Shown: positions 1-12,744, counted from the stretch's first letter. The stretch is 64,000 nucleotides of DNA from Siphonodentalium dalli (GCA_032622095.1 CP136061.1:14089287-14153286), one strand, 5' to 3'. A program made the numbers and translations. Notes: generated from the letters alone by a model not told the origin.

Positions 1-367
1 GACAAAAGTATGTGCACACTGCTTTGTAATACCACTGCTAATATACAGCCGGTAGTCTGTTGCATTATTCTGTTGAGTCAAATGAAAAATGATCACCAGT
101 TTCACAATGTGACTATATTGTTTTGTGTATACGTGTTAGTAACCGACTAGTGATTGGAGCCAAATTGTAGATCATAACGAACTGTAATGTGACAAATACC
201 ACTGTGTATGAACGGAAGTGAACGTTGTATCGCGGTAATCGGACATAAATCAAAGCCGCTCGACTCAGCTTGACTACGGTACGTATATTTTCGTCTTTCC
301 CTCCAAGTGTGTTACATCAGTTAATGGTTATAGACAACACGTTTATCTTACCAAATTACAATAAAGT

Positions 368-470
368 ACAGCATCGAGTCAATGGATAATTACCAGAAGT
401 AGGACAACTTTTTTGAGTTTGATAGTTAATTTATGTGTCTTTAGAATTCCTCAAATATATCGCATGCAGG
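368..470 (+). repeat. Direct repeat, copy 1 (partner 972-1071)
   Basis: About 100 bp starting near GAGTCAATGG and ending at TATCGCATGC recur at 972-1071 in the same orientation with a handful of differences. A shorter tract (GGCTAATTGCAAGAGCTGAC) also occurs twice, at about 685 and 1069. The arrangement looks like local duplication; no LTR signatures (TG..CA ends, primer site) are visible. Confidence 0.65.
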
Positions 471-625
471 TTTTGGTACATGGTACTATGTCTTTAAATC
501 CAGAGAAAATGATTTCAGACAGATATCCCCTTTCTTGGCGCCAAAATACACCAAAAATAGTCCCGAGACGACTGAGTTTCTGAGAAAAAAAAACAAGATG
601 GCGGATAAGCACCTTATATTGATTT

Positions 626-650
626 CATATTAGGTCACCGACCTAATATG
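626..650. repeat. Perfect 11-bp-arm palindrome
   Basis: CATATTAGGTC, a 3-base loop, then GACCTAATATG. A related CCTAATAT tract recurs inside the larger hairpin at 718-834. Confidence 0.8.
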
Positions 651-717
651 GGTTCATATACCGTCACTATATATCGACGCTGATTGGCTAATTGCAAGAG
701 CTGACATAATAATATAA

Positions 718-834
718 GTTACGGGACGCATAGTGGTCGGATATGATGTCATGTGAGGCGAAGTGAGATCAATATTAGGCGGGGCCGACCCTAATATCGA
801 TATCACTATATCCGACTACTAAGCGTCCCGTAAC
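718..834. repeat. ~117-bp hairpin element
   Basis: Outer arms are GTTACGGGACGC and GCGTCCCGTAAC, continuing inward with partial pairing (TAGTGGTCGGATAT against ATATCCGACTACTA). The centre carries a second small palindrome (ATATTAGG / CCCTAATAT). It resembles other foldback-type insertions in this window in design but not in sequence. Confidence 0.75.
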
Positions 835-971
835 GTATTTATAATGTCAATGGACAAAATCCACCATATCCCTTTAATTAATCGTCGCTGTAATTTATAG
901 TAATTTGGTAATTTAAATGGCAATTAACGTATGTAACGTCACAGTGACGCGACATGGGCGTTGAACGTCAG

Positions 972-1071
972 TACACCGAGTCAATGGCGAATCACCAGAA
1001 GTAGGATAACTTTTTGAGTTTGATAGTTAATTTATGAGTCTTTAGATTTCCTCAAATATATCGCATGCCGG
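972..1071 (+). repeat. Direct repeat, copy 2 (partner 368-470)
   Basis: Second copy of the ~100-bp direct repeat. It abuts directly a second copy of the GGCTAATTGCAAGAGCTGAC tract, which in the first locus lies about 215 bp downstream of copy 1, so intervening sequence was gained or lost between the two. Confidence 0.65.
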
Positions 1072-1929
1072 CTAATTGCAAGAGCTGACATAATAAATCA
1101 ATATCTGCGCAATATATGGAGATAGAAAAAGGAAGATAATATTGTATCGTCCAATTATTATTATTATAGGTATGTCCCACATATATTATTATTATAGGTA
1201 TGTCCCACATATATGACAAGTTTTTTAATAGCAATCGTCATCGTATCTTATTCAATCCCGTTTTGATAAAATTTACAGTTTGTTGACTTTTATCGTGTCG
1301 CCATAGTTTACTAAATCGTAGAAAGTGTCTCTAGACAGACTTAGCAATTGTGATGGACGTATATTTAATTCATTAACTTAAATTCCAACTTTCGATTCAT
1401 GCAACTCCGTTCATGCTGAAGAAATATTGGTTTCACTCAGAGTGAAACCAGGTTAAAGTTTCATTATCGTAATCCAACTAATGAAATCGGTATGCATTAT
1501 TCTGGTACACTCTTTGTTGGCGAACTTTAAGTGTAAATCATCCACTCGTTTTAAAGGCACTCAATCCGATCAGAGAGTCACCATATCATCAAGATACATC
1601 AACAATTTTTTTTTTTAAATAGGATTATTTATCAGAATCGATTAATTGCAACAAAATAATGTTAACCACTGTCAACTATCGTACATGTATCAAATTTTTG
1701 CCTTATTTCTACTTGTTTTTAGAGTAATCCATCTTCATCTACAATTTTGACTGAGACCATCCATTTGACGGCGTTCTCTTGGACACAAATAATTTAAATA
1801 AAAAAATTCATAAATCGATATCTGATCACTTTGAGCATTGATGGATAGGTTCCTCGACTCGAAACAAAAATGTTTTACCCCAGAAGCCAATAAAATAGCA
1901 ATTTAGGGGTGTTTAATCGTACCTTTTAA

Positions 1930-4015
1930 ACCCACACATGGGGTAGTAACATGTCAAATATGTAAAGTAACCAGGGGTATTCCATATATAACATGTCAAA
2001 TCTGCGAAGTAACCAGGTGTATTCCACATATATCATGTCAAATCTGTGAAGTAACCAGGTGTATTCCACATATAACATGTCAAAGCTGTGAAGTAACCAG
2101 GTGTATTCGACACATAACATGAAGTAACCAGGTGTATTCCATATATAACATGTCAACTGTGTGAAGTAACAGGTGTATTCCACATATAACATGAAGTAAC
2201 CAGGTGTATTTCATATATAACATGAAGTAACCAGGTGTATTTCATATATAACATGAAGTAACCAGGTGTATTTCATATATAACATGTCAAATCTGTGAAG
2301 TAACCAGGTGTATTCCATATATAACATGTCAAATATGTGAAGTAACCAGGTGAATTCCACATATAACATGTAAAATATGCGAAGTAACCAGGTGTATTCC
2401 ATATAAAACATGTCAAATGTGTGAAGTAACCAGGTGTATTCCATATATAAGATGTCAAATATGTGAAGTAACCAGGTATATTCCATAGATAACATGTCAA
2501 ATCTGTGAAGTAACCAGGTGTATTTCATATATAACATGTCAAATGTGTGAAGTAACCAGGTGTATTCCATATATAACATGTCAAATGTGTGAAGTAACCA
2601 GGTGTATTCCATATATAACATGTCAGATGTGTGAAGTAACCAGGTGTATTCCATATATAAGATGTCAAATCTGTGAAGTAACCAGGTGTATTTCATAGAT
2701 AACATGTCAAATATGTGAAGTAACCAGGTGTATTCCACATATAACATGAAGTATCCAGGTGTATTCCACATATAACATGTCAAATCCGTGAAGTATCCAG
2801 GTGTATTCCATATATAACATGTCAAATGTGTGAAGTAACCAGGTGTATTCCATATATAACATGAAGTATTCAGGTGTATTCCACATATAACACGTCAAAT
2901 CCGTGAAGTATCCAGGTGTATTCTATATATAACATGTCAAATGTGTGAAGTAACCAGGTGTATTCCACATATAACACGTCAAATCCGTGAAGTATCCAGG
3001 TGTATTCTATATATAACATGTCAAATGTGTGAAGTTGCCAGGTGTATTCCACATATAACATGTCAAATCCGTGAAGTATCCAGGTGTATTCCATATATAA
3101 CATGTCAAATGTGTGAAGTAACCAGGTGTATTCCATATATAACATGAAGTATCCAGGTGTATTCCACATATAACATGTCAAATCCGTGAAGTATCCAGGT
3201 GTATTCCACATATAACATGTCAAATCCGTGAAGTATCCAGGTGTATTCCATATATAACATGTCAAATCCGTGAAGTATCCAGGTGTATTCCACATATAAT
3301 ATGTCAAATCCGTGAAGTATCCAGGTGTATTCCATATATAACATGTCAAATATGTGAAGTAACCAGGTGAATTCCACATATAACATGAAGTAACCAGCTG
3401 TATTCCATATATAACATGTCAAATATGTGAAGTAACCAGGTGAATTCCACATATAACATGTAAAATATGTGAAGTAACCAGGTGTATTCCATATATAACA
3501 TGTCAAATGTGTGAAGTAGCCAGGTGTATTCCATATATAAGATGTCAAATATGTGAAGTAACCAGGTGTATTCCATATATAACATGTCAAATATGTGAAT
3601 TAACCAGGTGAATTCCACATATAACATGTAAAATATGTGAAGTAACCAGGTGTATTCCATATATAACATGTCAAATGTGTGAAGTAGCCAGGTGTATTCC
3701 ATATATAAGATGTCAAATATGTGAAGTAACCAGGTGTATTCCATATATAACATGTCAAATCTGTGAAGTAACCAGGTGTATTCCATACATAACATGTCAA
3801 ATCTGTGAAGTAACCAGGTGTATTTCATATAAAACATGTCAAATCTTTGAAGTAACCAGGTGTATTCCATATATAAGATGTCAAATATGTGAAGTAACCA
3901 TGTGTATACCATATATAACATGTCAAATCTGTGAAGTAACCAGGTGTAATCCATATATAACATGTCAAATCTGTGAAGTAACCAGGTGTACTCCATATAT
4001 AACATGCAAATATCT
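1930..4015. repeat. Minisatellite, 42-bp units with 31-bp deletion variants
   Basis: About 50 head-to-tail units. The core GTAACCAGGTGTATTCCA is followed by TATATAACATG and then TCAAATCTGTGAA in full 42-bp units. In 31-bp units an 11-bp piece (GTCAAATCTGT) is missing, as at 2190-2275. Because 42 is a multiple of three the array stays open as a 14-residue repeat on the minus strand, but the same DNA is also open in other frames and has no initiation context, so I do not call a gene. Confidence 0.95.
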
Positions 4016-4515
4016 GAAGTAACCAGGTATATTCGATAGTAACCAGGTGTATTCGATAGTAACCAGGTGTATTCGATAGTAACCAGGTGTATTCGATAGT
4101 AACCAGGTGTATTCCATATATAACATGAAGTAACCAGGTGTATTCGATAGTAACCAGGTGTATTCGATAGTAACCAGGTGTATTCCATATATAACCTGAA
4201 GTAACATTGTGTATTCGATAGTAACCAGGTGTATTCGATAGTAACCAGGTGTATTCGATAGTAACCAGGTGTATTCCATAGTAACCAGGTGTATTCCATA
4301 GTAACCATGTGTATTCCATAGTAACCAGGTATATTCCATAGTAACCAGGTGTATTCCATAGTAACCATGTGTATTCCATAGTAACCAGGTGTATTCCATA
4401 GTAACCAGATGTATTCCATAGTAACCAGGTGTATTCCATAGTAACCAGGTGTATTCCATGATAACCAGGTGTATTCCATAGTAACCAGGTGTATTCCATA
4501 GTAACCAGGTGTATA
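4016..4515. repeat. Minisatellite, 20-bp derivative of the adjacent 42-bp unit
   Basis: About 24 copies of AGTAACCAGGTGTATTCNAT. This is the 42-bp unit with 22 bp removed; occasional 31-bp units at about 4110 and 4185 keep the TATATAACATG piece. All three minus-strand frames are free of stops here simply because the unit lacks them. Confidence 0.95.
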
Positions 4516-5700
4516 ACATTATTGTTGTTCTGACTTCAGCAATAACTTAATTTGAAAAATATTTTTTATTTTTTAGATTTTATATATTTTAATAAAAAAA
4601 ACAGCTGATTCGTCACGGATCCACCGTATACAGGTATATATACGAATAATCCAATGGCAGGAGCCACCGCATACAGGACGGCATATGTACGAATAATCCA
4701 TGGGCAGATCCTCTCCATAACATCGTATCTTCAGCTGGAATGACTATCGAGGTAGGATCCATCGATAAAATTTATTAGAGAATATTAAATTGAAGCAGCC
4801 GGAGGAGAACGTACTTTACTAAATTCTTAAGTAATATTGACCAAATAACGGAGATATATGAAGAAGTTGTTTAGCGACAAAACGGACATATTTAAAAACA
4901 GTGTTTTTGTTAACGATTATTAGTGACGAAATAACGGAGATATTTGAAAACAGTGTTTTTAAAGAGCGTACCCCAAACATCGTCTAGGCGCTTTGTTGTA
5001 TATTAGTTAATACACATTTCCGTTATTTAGAGTTATCACCCTTCATTCTGTTAAGCTTTGTCGATGGATTTATACGAAGGATCCTCTCAGTATTTACTGA
5101 AAAAGTATAGAAAATCATCTGTTATAGCGATCGTGGTAACAGTTAACCATATACATTGTGAGGTTAATCCGCCCACAAGGATGCATACGTTGCATTATAA
5201 CATTGAGATTCCGATCAACAATTGCAGCTAAGTTTGATATTAGAATAAATACAATATTGGAAAAAATATATATTTGTACTAAATTAATTCCACGATCACG
5301 TCAAGCCTGTAAAATCCCAACAACTAACACTTTATTGCGTAAATACAAGTTAATTGATTGGAGAAATAAACAATTTAAAGGCGCCGTCAGTTGCGTTTAA
5401 AATCGAATAAACAGCTTTCGCATAATGAACTACGACTGATAATTATTACGAATAGGGTACTACGTCACTAGAATGTGTGTTATTTATATTCGTTGTCGTT
5501 TTTCCTTATTCGTTGTCAGATTACGGTTTCGGATTAAAAAAAAACAAGCAAACAAATACATAAACAAATACATAATGTAATAATAAGTTCGCGATCGTTT
5601 CTCAGCTCCTCAATGTGGGAGATGACTCGGAGATTATGTCCTTAAATTGTGATCACCATGTGGCAATCAAATAATTCTTCGTCGGGAAACACGAGAAGCT
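4516..5700. other. Gene-free region
   Basis: AT-rich sequence with no recognisable gene. Two imperfect ~40-bp repeats (ATCCACCGTATACAGG / GCCACCGCATACAGG at about 4619 and 4662) and a repeated AACGGAGATAT tract (about 4847 and 4935) are all I see. Confidence 0.5.
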
Positions 5701-5702
5701 TG

Positions 5703-5760
5703 CGAAACACAAAACATTAAAACTAGGCGCACATGTTTGAAACACAAAGCACTAAAGCTA
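5703..5760. repeat. 35-bp minisatellite, left part
   Basis: About 1.7 units of a 35-bp repeat (GGCGCACATGTTTGAAAC plus AAAGCACTAAAGCTA). The array is interrupted at the TA ending position 5760 by the 5761-8354 element and resumes after 8355. Confidence 0.85.
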
Positions 5761-8354
5761 CACGGTTAGAAAATACTGTCGGTTCGACGGATTCGGGCCG
5801 TAATAATCGACGGTCCCATACCGTTTCATCAGTTTGACGGTTTTTTACCGTTATTTTATGTGCCCATGAAAATTGTCTAAATTAAATATTTTCGCGATTC
5901 AAAGTCATGACGTCAAAATTCAATAGTATATTTATCGGCTACCACATTATATACGGCAATGACTCCATACAGTATGACTGAATCTTACTCTGCTGATAAT
6001 TAATAAGTATTATTAATCCGGCATTCATTCAGTGCTATGCGAATCCGTACGTATTAGCATGAGTACGTTATTCTCATTCCGGGTTTAAGTTCCCGCTTTA
6101 GCACTCACCTCATTTATTCGCCATTTATCGTTGGCAAAATTTGTCATTACAAACTATTGTTTTTTGGGAAACTGTTACCTTTTCAATTGTGGACAGTTGT
6201 TAAGACGGTCTGATTTCGGTTCCTTTGATAACCGGACAAGTTTCAATTCTGCGAAACCGCCTTAATCATTGACAATTTCCACTAAATTCGAGAGTAGAGA
6301 TTCATGCCAATCAATCATGGCATAATCCGGGGTCGGCTGTAACCTGACTTCATTCGACTCAGTGCTGACGTTGAAATTGACAGTGTTGTGACTTTGTATC
6401 AAAACACTGGCACATTTACTGACACAAGAGGATACAGGTACAATTAACACGAGCTTCGATGTCAACCAGTAGTGAGAATAATAAAAACAACGAACAGCTA
6501 TTATAATTAGAATGTTGACAATCCAGTTGACAGTGTTCTGAATCTAATTGTTTCAAAGAACATGCATGTACATTTACAAGAGAGGATGTACATGTAATGT
6601 ACGCATCAGTGTAATTCACAAGAGCTTCAATGTCAACAACACCATAAACAATGAACTGACACCGCGCAGTGACGGATGATCACATATCTAGAATTCCAAC
6701 TTTACAATTACACGGACCAATTCATCCCGTGTTCATCAATTTGCATTGAAAGGTGTGGATATGAGACATTGTCATCATTCGCCATGTTATCGTCAAGTTA
6801 TTACGACAATTTACCGGGAGCACATTATTGGTTGGATGTTCTTATTAAACTATCTTTGGCTGACTCACTGATATTGATACTAAGTATACAGTTTGATGCA
6901 TCATGCTTTACATTTTCATGGAAAATGTGCGACTACAGGAGAACATTGTCGCCAAGACATCGCGCACAGTTATTATGGGATTTGCTGTTGTCTTGAAGGT
7001 TGCAATCCCAACTAGCTGTTATTGATATACAGTACCAGTCAAAAGAAGTGGTATATTAACCGCGCTATTTTCGCGCCCAATATCGCAATACTATTGTAAG
7101 TGGAAACGCTTATAAGCACGTCGCTTGTGATACTATTGCAATATTTTGCACTTAATATCTCAATATTTTTCGCTTAATATTGCGAGATTTAAATCAAATT
7201 ATTGCTTCTTCTATATTGTTTATTGAATAAATAGAGACAATGTTTTAGATATGTATACAATTATAGTTGTAAATGCTATATGTACACTATATGTACACTA
7301 TGTGCACATTATTTATCTAATATAAATATAACACTATCGGGTCTGTATGAAATTTAGCGTGCTTAGTATCGCAATATTTTGCGTTCAATATTGCAATAAA
7401 AAGCGCGACAGATTTTTGGTATTGTGGTATAATCACGCCTTTTTCTAAACTAAGCACGCCCAATATCGCAATAAAGGTGCGTCTAAAAATACAACTTCTT
7501 CTGACTGATACTGTATTGTCATGATGTACGGATTCACCTGTTAAAACAAAAACTGTACCTACAAGTGACTGGACAATTTCACGCCTTACATGTTACCATA
7601 ACGTATGCCATTAAGATGTTTTACATTTACATGTACATACATTTGAGTTTTAGCTGTGAAACATGTAGCTTTGTTCTTTTTATGGCTTAAAAGGGCATGC
7701 CGATTCATTTTTAGAATGGTCGAAATTAGTATTACTCATAACTGAATAGTGATCGGTTGGCTTATCAGCTATTAAGAGTGTCGTTTTTTATTTACAGCCA
7801 TATTATACAGTAGTTAGTGAAATGCGAACACATTACGCGTGTGCAGCCTTTTTCGGGATTAAATTCTACGAGGCAGATAACAAGCTTGATCCTCTGCAAA
7901 CTGCAAAGTTTCATAAGTATTGTCTATCACTTTATGCATTGAGGATTTACATTTCATCAAAACTATCATCGTAACATAAGAACTAAGATGTATTTTTCAG
8001 TTACGAAGAATACTAGTTTCGACCATTCAAAAACATATGAATCGTAATGCATACCGGGAAATCATATTGTCACCATGGGAACCTGGCTGATTCTATGGTA
8101 AATTAGCAAATTAAGAGAAAAAAATTGGTATTGACCCATGAAAATTACCATTGGTCTTAAATTAATTAATTAAACTGTGTTGAACCGTAAAATTTATAAC
8201 GGTCGGACAGTTACTGGTTACGGTCTGCCAGTTACTTAAACGGTTTTATACCGTGGAACATGCTAATGCCTGGCCGTATGTTTAACTGTTAAAGGTTGGC
8301 AGCGATGTTGCGCGGTCTCAGACAGTTAATACGACGGTCTTTTTTCTAACAGTG
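5761..8354. mobile_element. 2.6-kb TA-flanked DNA transposon, non-autonomous
   Basis: Both ends are defined by the interrupted 35-bp array. The left end reads CACGGTTAGAAAATACTGTC and the right end, inverted, CACTGTTAGAAAAAAGACCG. The TA of the array unit is present on both sides (5759-5760 and 8355-8356), giving a TA target duplication. ACGGT/ACCGT motifs are dense within about 150 bp of each end, as expected of subterminal transposase sites. No transposase ORF is visible; the longest ORFs (about 100 codons, near 6676-6996) show no family resemblance. A second element (7030-7513) is nested inside. Tc1/mariner-related or ISL2EU-like affiliation is possible but unproven. Confidence 0.8.
7030..7513. 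mobile_element. 484-bp Tc1/mariner-like MITE, nested
   Basis: Terminal inverted repeats of about 27 bp: left CAGTACCAGTCAAAAGAAGT, right (inverted) CAGTATCAGTCAGAAGAAGT. TA dinucleotides flank both ends (7028-7029, 7514-7515). The CAGTACCAGTCAAAAG start is typical of Tc1-like elements. The interior has several copies of CCCAATATCGCAAT-like motifs near both ends and no coding capacity. Its position inside the 5761-8354 element makes it the younger insertion. Confidence 0.8.
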
Positions 8355-8475
8355 TAGGCGCACATGTTTGAAACAAAAAGCACTAGAGCTAGGCGCACAT
8401 GTTTGAAACAAAAAGCACTAAAGCTAGGCGCACATGTTTGAAACACAAAACACTAAATCTAGGCGCACATGTTTT
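8355..8475. repeat. 35-bp minisatellite, right part
   Basis: Three full units and one partial unit (GGCGCACATGTTTGAAAC...) continue the array broken at 5760. A 118-codon plus-strand ORF begins in these repeats; its downstream part matches nothing I recognise. Confidence 0.85.
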
Positions 8476-8954
8476 CGGTTACGGCGACGAGTCTTTCGGA
8501 TCCGTTCATCGGATGCGGTTGTCTTGCACAGATTTGCTGTTTCGTTCCGTTGTGGTCAATCGAAAGCTGTTCGATAGTAACGCGTTTCAGTTATCTTCAG
8601 CAGGGATATCGAGAAGGATGAAGCATTTACATTTATTTACTGGGATTTTAACGACATTTTCAACAGCCAGGGTCACTTCGTGTCGTGTCATGAATACGGC
8701 GGAGTATATGAACCCCTCCCTGACAATGACCCGAATCCTACGTACCAAAAGATGAGGGTGTCACCCTCCCTATGATTCCTGTGGAAACGCACAATCAAAT
8801 CATAGAAGTACGAAGACGTCGATTCTACAATAAGGTGTTGGAATATTTGGATTGAACTGTGCGCACTTGTCCATTCCCTTGGGATTGCCCATTCTCGAAG
8901 AACATAATTGTGTTCTCCACGCGGACATTCGCTTGAAATTACCGATTCACGTAG
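8476..8954. other. Gene-free region
   Basis: Overlapping ORFs of about 100 codons occur on both strands (8399-8755 plus, 8688-9002 minus), with no recognisable domain and no consistent codon signal. I treat them as chance ORFs. Confidence 0.45.
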
Positions 8955-9190
8955 CACGGATTCAACACTGGACTTACACGATCCGTGCCAGTTCATCGCC
9001 ATACGTTCGTTGCGGTAAATCGAGTGTCGGGAGATAATGGTACTTCAGGGCAGTGTTCTCAAGATTGGACCGCAATAAAATCAAAGACAGGTCGTAGCAT
9101 CTACCGGGATAATATCGATCGAATCCGGAAATCACTGACATCGGTACAGAGGGCGGTTCAACGTATACATGACACTGATTAGCAGTTTTT
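8955..9190 (+). repeat. ~235-bp block, copy 1 of 3
   Basis: Runs from ACTTACACGATCCGTGCC to GACACTGATTAG. Homologous blocks lie at 12745-12970 and 13305-13535 in the same orientation. The block marks the borders of a duplicated compound unit that contains minisatellite seeds (see 9191-12165). Confidence 0.85.
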
Positions 9191-12165
9191 ATTGGGAAAC
9201 GACTGGGAAGCGTGTCCTATTGTGCAAATACATACCAAGAAGGCGTCGTAATGCGCATATACCTACCGACCCGAGACGTCCTAATGCTCATAGACCTACC
9301 GTCACATGACGTCCTAATACACACACACCTACTGACCAAAGCGTCATAATGCCCCCAGACCTAGCGACCCAAGCGTCCTAATACCCCCAGACCTACCGAC
9401 CCAATGCGTCCTAATGAGCATAGACCTACCGACCCGAGGCGTCCTAATGCCCATAGACCTACCGTCACATGACGTCCTAATACACACACTTACTGACCCA
9501 AGCGTCCTAATGCCCCCAGACCTAGCGACCCAAGCGTCCTAATACCCCCAGAACTACCGACCCAATGCGTCCTAATGAGCATAGACCTACCGACCCGAGG
9601 CGTCCTTATGCCCATAGACCTACCGTCACATGGCGTCCTAATACACACACACCTACTGACCCAAGCGTCCTAATGATCCCAGACATACCGACTCAATGCG
9701 TCCTAATGAGCATAGACCTACTGACCCGAGGCGTCCTAATGCCCATAGACCTACCGTCACATGGCGTCCTAATACACACACGCCTACTGACCCAAGCGTC
9801 CTAATGATCCCAGACATACCGACTCAAGCGTCCTAATAACCCCAGACCTACCGACCCAATGCGTCCTAATGAGCATAGACCTACCGACCCGATGCGTCCT
9901 AATGTCCATAGACATACCGTCACATGACGTCCTAATACACACACTTACCGACCCAAGCGTCCTAATACCCCAGACCTACCGACCCAATGCGTCCTAATGA
10001 GCATATACCTACCGTCACATGACGTCCTAATACACACACCTACTGACCCAAGCGTCCTAATGCCCCCAGACCTACCGACCCAAGCGTCCTAATACCCCCA
10101 GACCTACCGACCCAATGCGTCATAATGCCCATAGACCTACCGTCACATGACGTACTAATACACACACACCTACTGACCCAAGCGTCCTAATACCCCCAGA
10201 CCTACCGACCCAATGCGTCATAATGAGCATAGACCTACCGACCCGATGCGTCCTAATGTCCATAGACATACCGTCACATGACGTCCTAATACACACACTT
10301 ACCGACCCAAGCGTCCTAATACCCCAGACCTACCGACCCAATGCGTCCTAATGAGCATATACCTACCGTCACATGACGTCCTAATACACACACCTACTGA
10401 CCCAAGCGTCCTAATGCCCCCAGACCTACCGACCCAAGCGTCCTAATACCCCCAGACCTACCGACCCAATGCGTCATAATGAGCATAGACCTACCGACCC
10501 GATGCGTCCTAATGTCCATAGACATACCGTCACATGACGTCCTAATACACACACTTACCGACCCAAGCGTCCTAATACCCCAGACCTACCGACCCAATGC
10601 GTCCTAATGAGCATAGACCTACCTACCCGAGGCGTCCTAATGTCCATAGACATACCGTCACATGACGTCATAATACACACACACCTACTGACCCAAGCGT
10701 CCTAATGCCCACATACATACCGACCCAAGCGTCCTAATACCCCAGACCTACCGACCCAATGCGTCCTAATGAGCATATACCTACCGTCACATGACGTCCT
10801 AATACACACACCTACTGACCCAAGCGGCCTAATGCCCCCAGACCTAGCGACCCTAGCGTCCTAATACCCCCAGACCTACCGACCCAATGCGTCATAATGA
10901 GCATAGACCTACCGACCCGAGGCGTCCTAATGCCCATAGACCTACCGTCACATGACGTCCTAATACACACACACCTACTGACCCAAGCGTCATAATGCCC
11001 ACATACATACCGACCCAAGCGTCCTAATACCCCAGACCTACCGACCCAATGCGTCCTAATGAGCATAGACCTACCGACCCGAGGCGTCCTAATGAGCATA
11101 GACCTACCGACCCGAGGCGTCCTAATGAGCATAGACCTACCGACCCGAGGCGTCCTAATGCACATAGACCTACGGTCACATGACGTCATAATACACACAC
11201 ACCTACTGACCCAAGCGTCATAATGCCCCCAGACCTACAGACCCAATCGTACTAATACCCCCAGACCTACCGACCCAATGCGTCATAATGAGCATAGACC
11301 TAACGACCCGAGGCGTCCTAATGCCCATAGACCTACCGTCACATGACGTCCTAATACACACACACCTACTGACCCAAGCGTCATAATGCCCCCAGACCTA
11401 CCGACCCAAGCGTCATAATACCCCCAGACCTACCGACCCAATGCGTCCTAATGAGCATAGACCTACCGACCCGAGGCGTCCTAATGCCCACATACCTACC
11501 GTCACTTGACGTCCTAATACACACACACCTACTGACCCAAGCGTCCTAATACCGCCATATCTACCGACCCAATGCGTCCTAATGAGCATAGACCTATCGA
11601 CCAGAGGCGTCCTAATGCCCATATACCTACCGTCACATGACGTGCTAATACACACACATATACTGATCCAAGCGTCCTAATGCCCCCAGACCTAGCGACC
11701 CAAGCGTCCTAATTAACTTAGATATCGACACAATGCGTCCCAATGCACACATATACCGACCCAAGGCGTCCTTATGCACACATATACGGACCCAACTGCG
11801 CATACATTTACTGCCCAAGGCATCATAATGGATCACCCAGGGCGTCTTATTGTGCATACGCACAAAGAAGGCACCATACAACGCATAGACCTACTGACCC
11901 ATGGTGTCCCGATGCACATAGACCTATACTGACCAAGTGTGTCCTAACGCACAAACATACCGACCCAAGCGTCCTAATGCGCATATATTTACCGTCCCAA
12001 GGCGTCCTACGCGCAAAGACATAGCGAGTGAGCCAGCATGGATCACTCAGGGCGTCTTATTGCACACATGCATACACAGAATGTGCCATACAACGCACAA
12101 ACCTACCGACCCAAGGCGTCCTAATGCACATAGACCTACCTAGTGAGCCAGCAAAACACAAAATC
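9191..12165. repeat. Minisatellite of 32-34-bp units with higher-order structure
   Basis: Roughly 80-90 units of form GCGTCCTAATGN...CCTACCGACCC. Five variants, distinguishable by GAGCATAGACC, CCCATAGACC..TCACATGA, ACACACACCTACTG, CCCCCAGACC..AAGC and ACCCCCAGACC..AATGC, recur in order, giving a ~160-bp higher-order repeat over much of 9400-11700. Longer blocks recur at about 9893, 10246 and 10501. Units at the edges (before 9300, after 11700) are diverged, as usual for array ends. Confidence 0.93.
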
Positions 12166-12211
12166 AGAATAAAACTGAACAGAAATCAGCGTGGGAACAT
12201 TTTGGCTTCAA

Positions 12212-12722
12212 CTCTCCGCACTGACATGCGCACTGACATTCAACTATCCGCACTGACATGCAGCTATCCGCACTGACATTCAACAATCCGCACTGACATT
12301 CAACTATCCGCACTGACATTCAACTATCCGCACTGACATTCAACTATCCGCACTGACATTCAACTATCCGCACTGACATTCAACTATCCGCACTGACATT
12401 AAACTATTCGCACTGACATTAAACTATTCGCACTGACATTCAACTATGGGCACTGACATTAAACTATTCGCACTGACATTAAACTATTCGCACTGACATT
12501 AAACTATTCGCACTGACATTCAACTATGGGCACTGACATTAAACTATTCGCACTGACATTAAACTATTCGCACTGACATTAAACTATTCGCACTGACATT
12601 CAACTATGGGCACTGACATTAAACTATTCGCACTGACATTAAACTATTCGCACTGACATTAAACTATTCGCACTGACATTCAACTATCCGCACTGACATT
12701 CAACTATCCGCACTGACATTTA
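12212..12722. repeat. 20-bp minisatellite with an 80-bp higher-order unit
   Basis: About 25 copies of CGCACTGACATTCAACTATC, with variants CAACTATCC, AAACTATTC and CAACTATGG. The GGG variant falls at 12441, 12521 and 12601, an exact 80-bp spacing, with three TTC variants between, so four-unit blocks were amplified together. Both array flanks are of the older CC variant. Confidence 0.95.
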
Positions 12723-12744
12723 CCCATTCATTAAGCATGGATAT

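Larger units (their letters stand above)
1..1925. other. Gene-free region with short repeats and hairpins
   Basis: I see no credible coding sequence; the only ORF of note (60 codons, minus strand, 1052-1234) runs through AT-rich simple sequence. The region holds a direct repeat pair and two palindromes listed separately. A segment at about 1870-1915 resembles 15205-15250 in the same orientation, so it is probably part of an undefined dispersed repeat. Confidence 0.6.

Noticed and set aside
368-1071. Direct repeats as LTRs of a small retroelement
   Set aside because: No TG..CA ends, primer-binding site, polypurine tract or target duplication.
2211-4519. Minus-strand ORFs up to 377 codons with 14- and 20-residue repeats
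   Set aside because: They exist only inside the minisatellite, are open in several frames at once, and lack any non-repeat coding flank.
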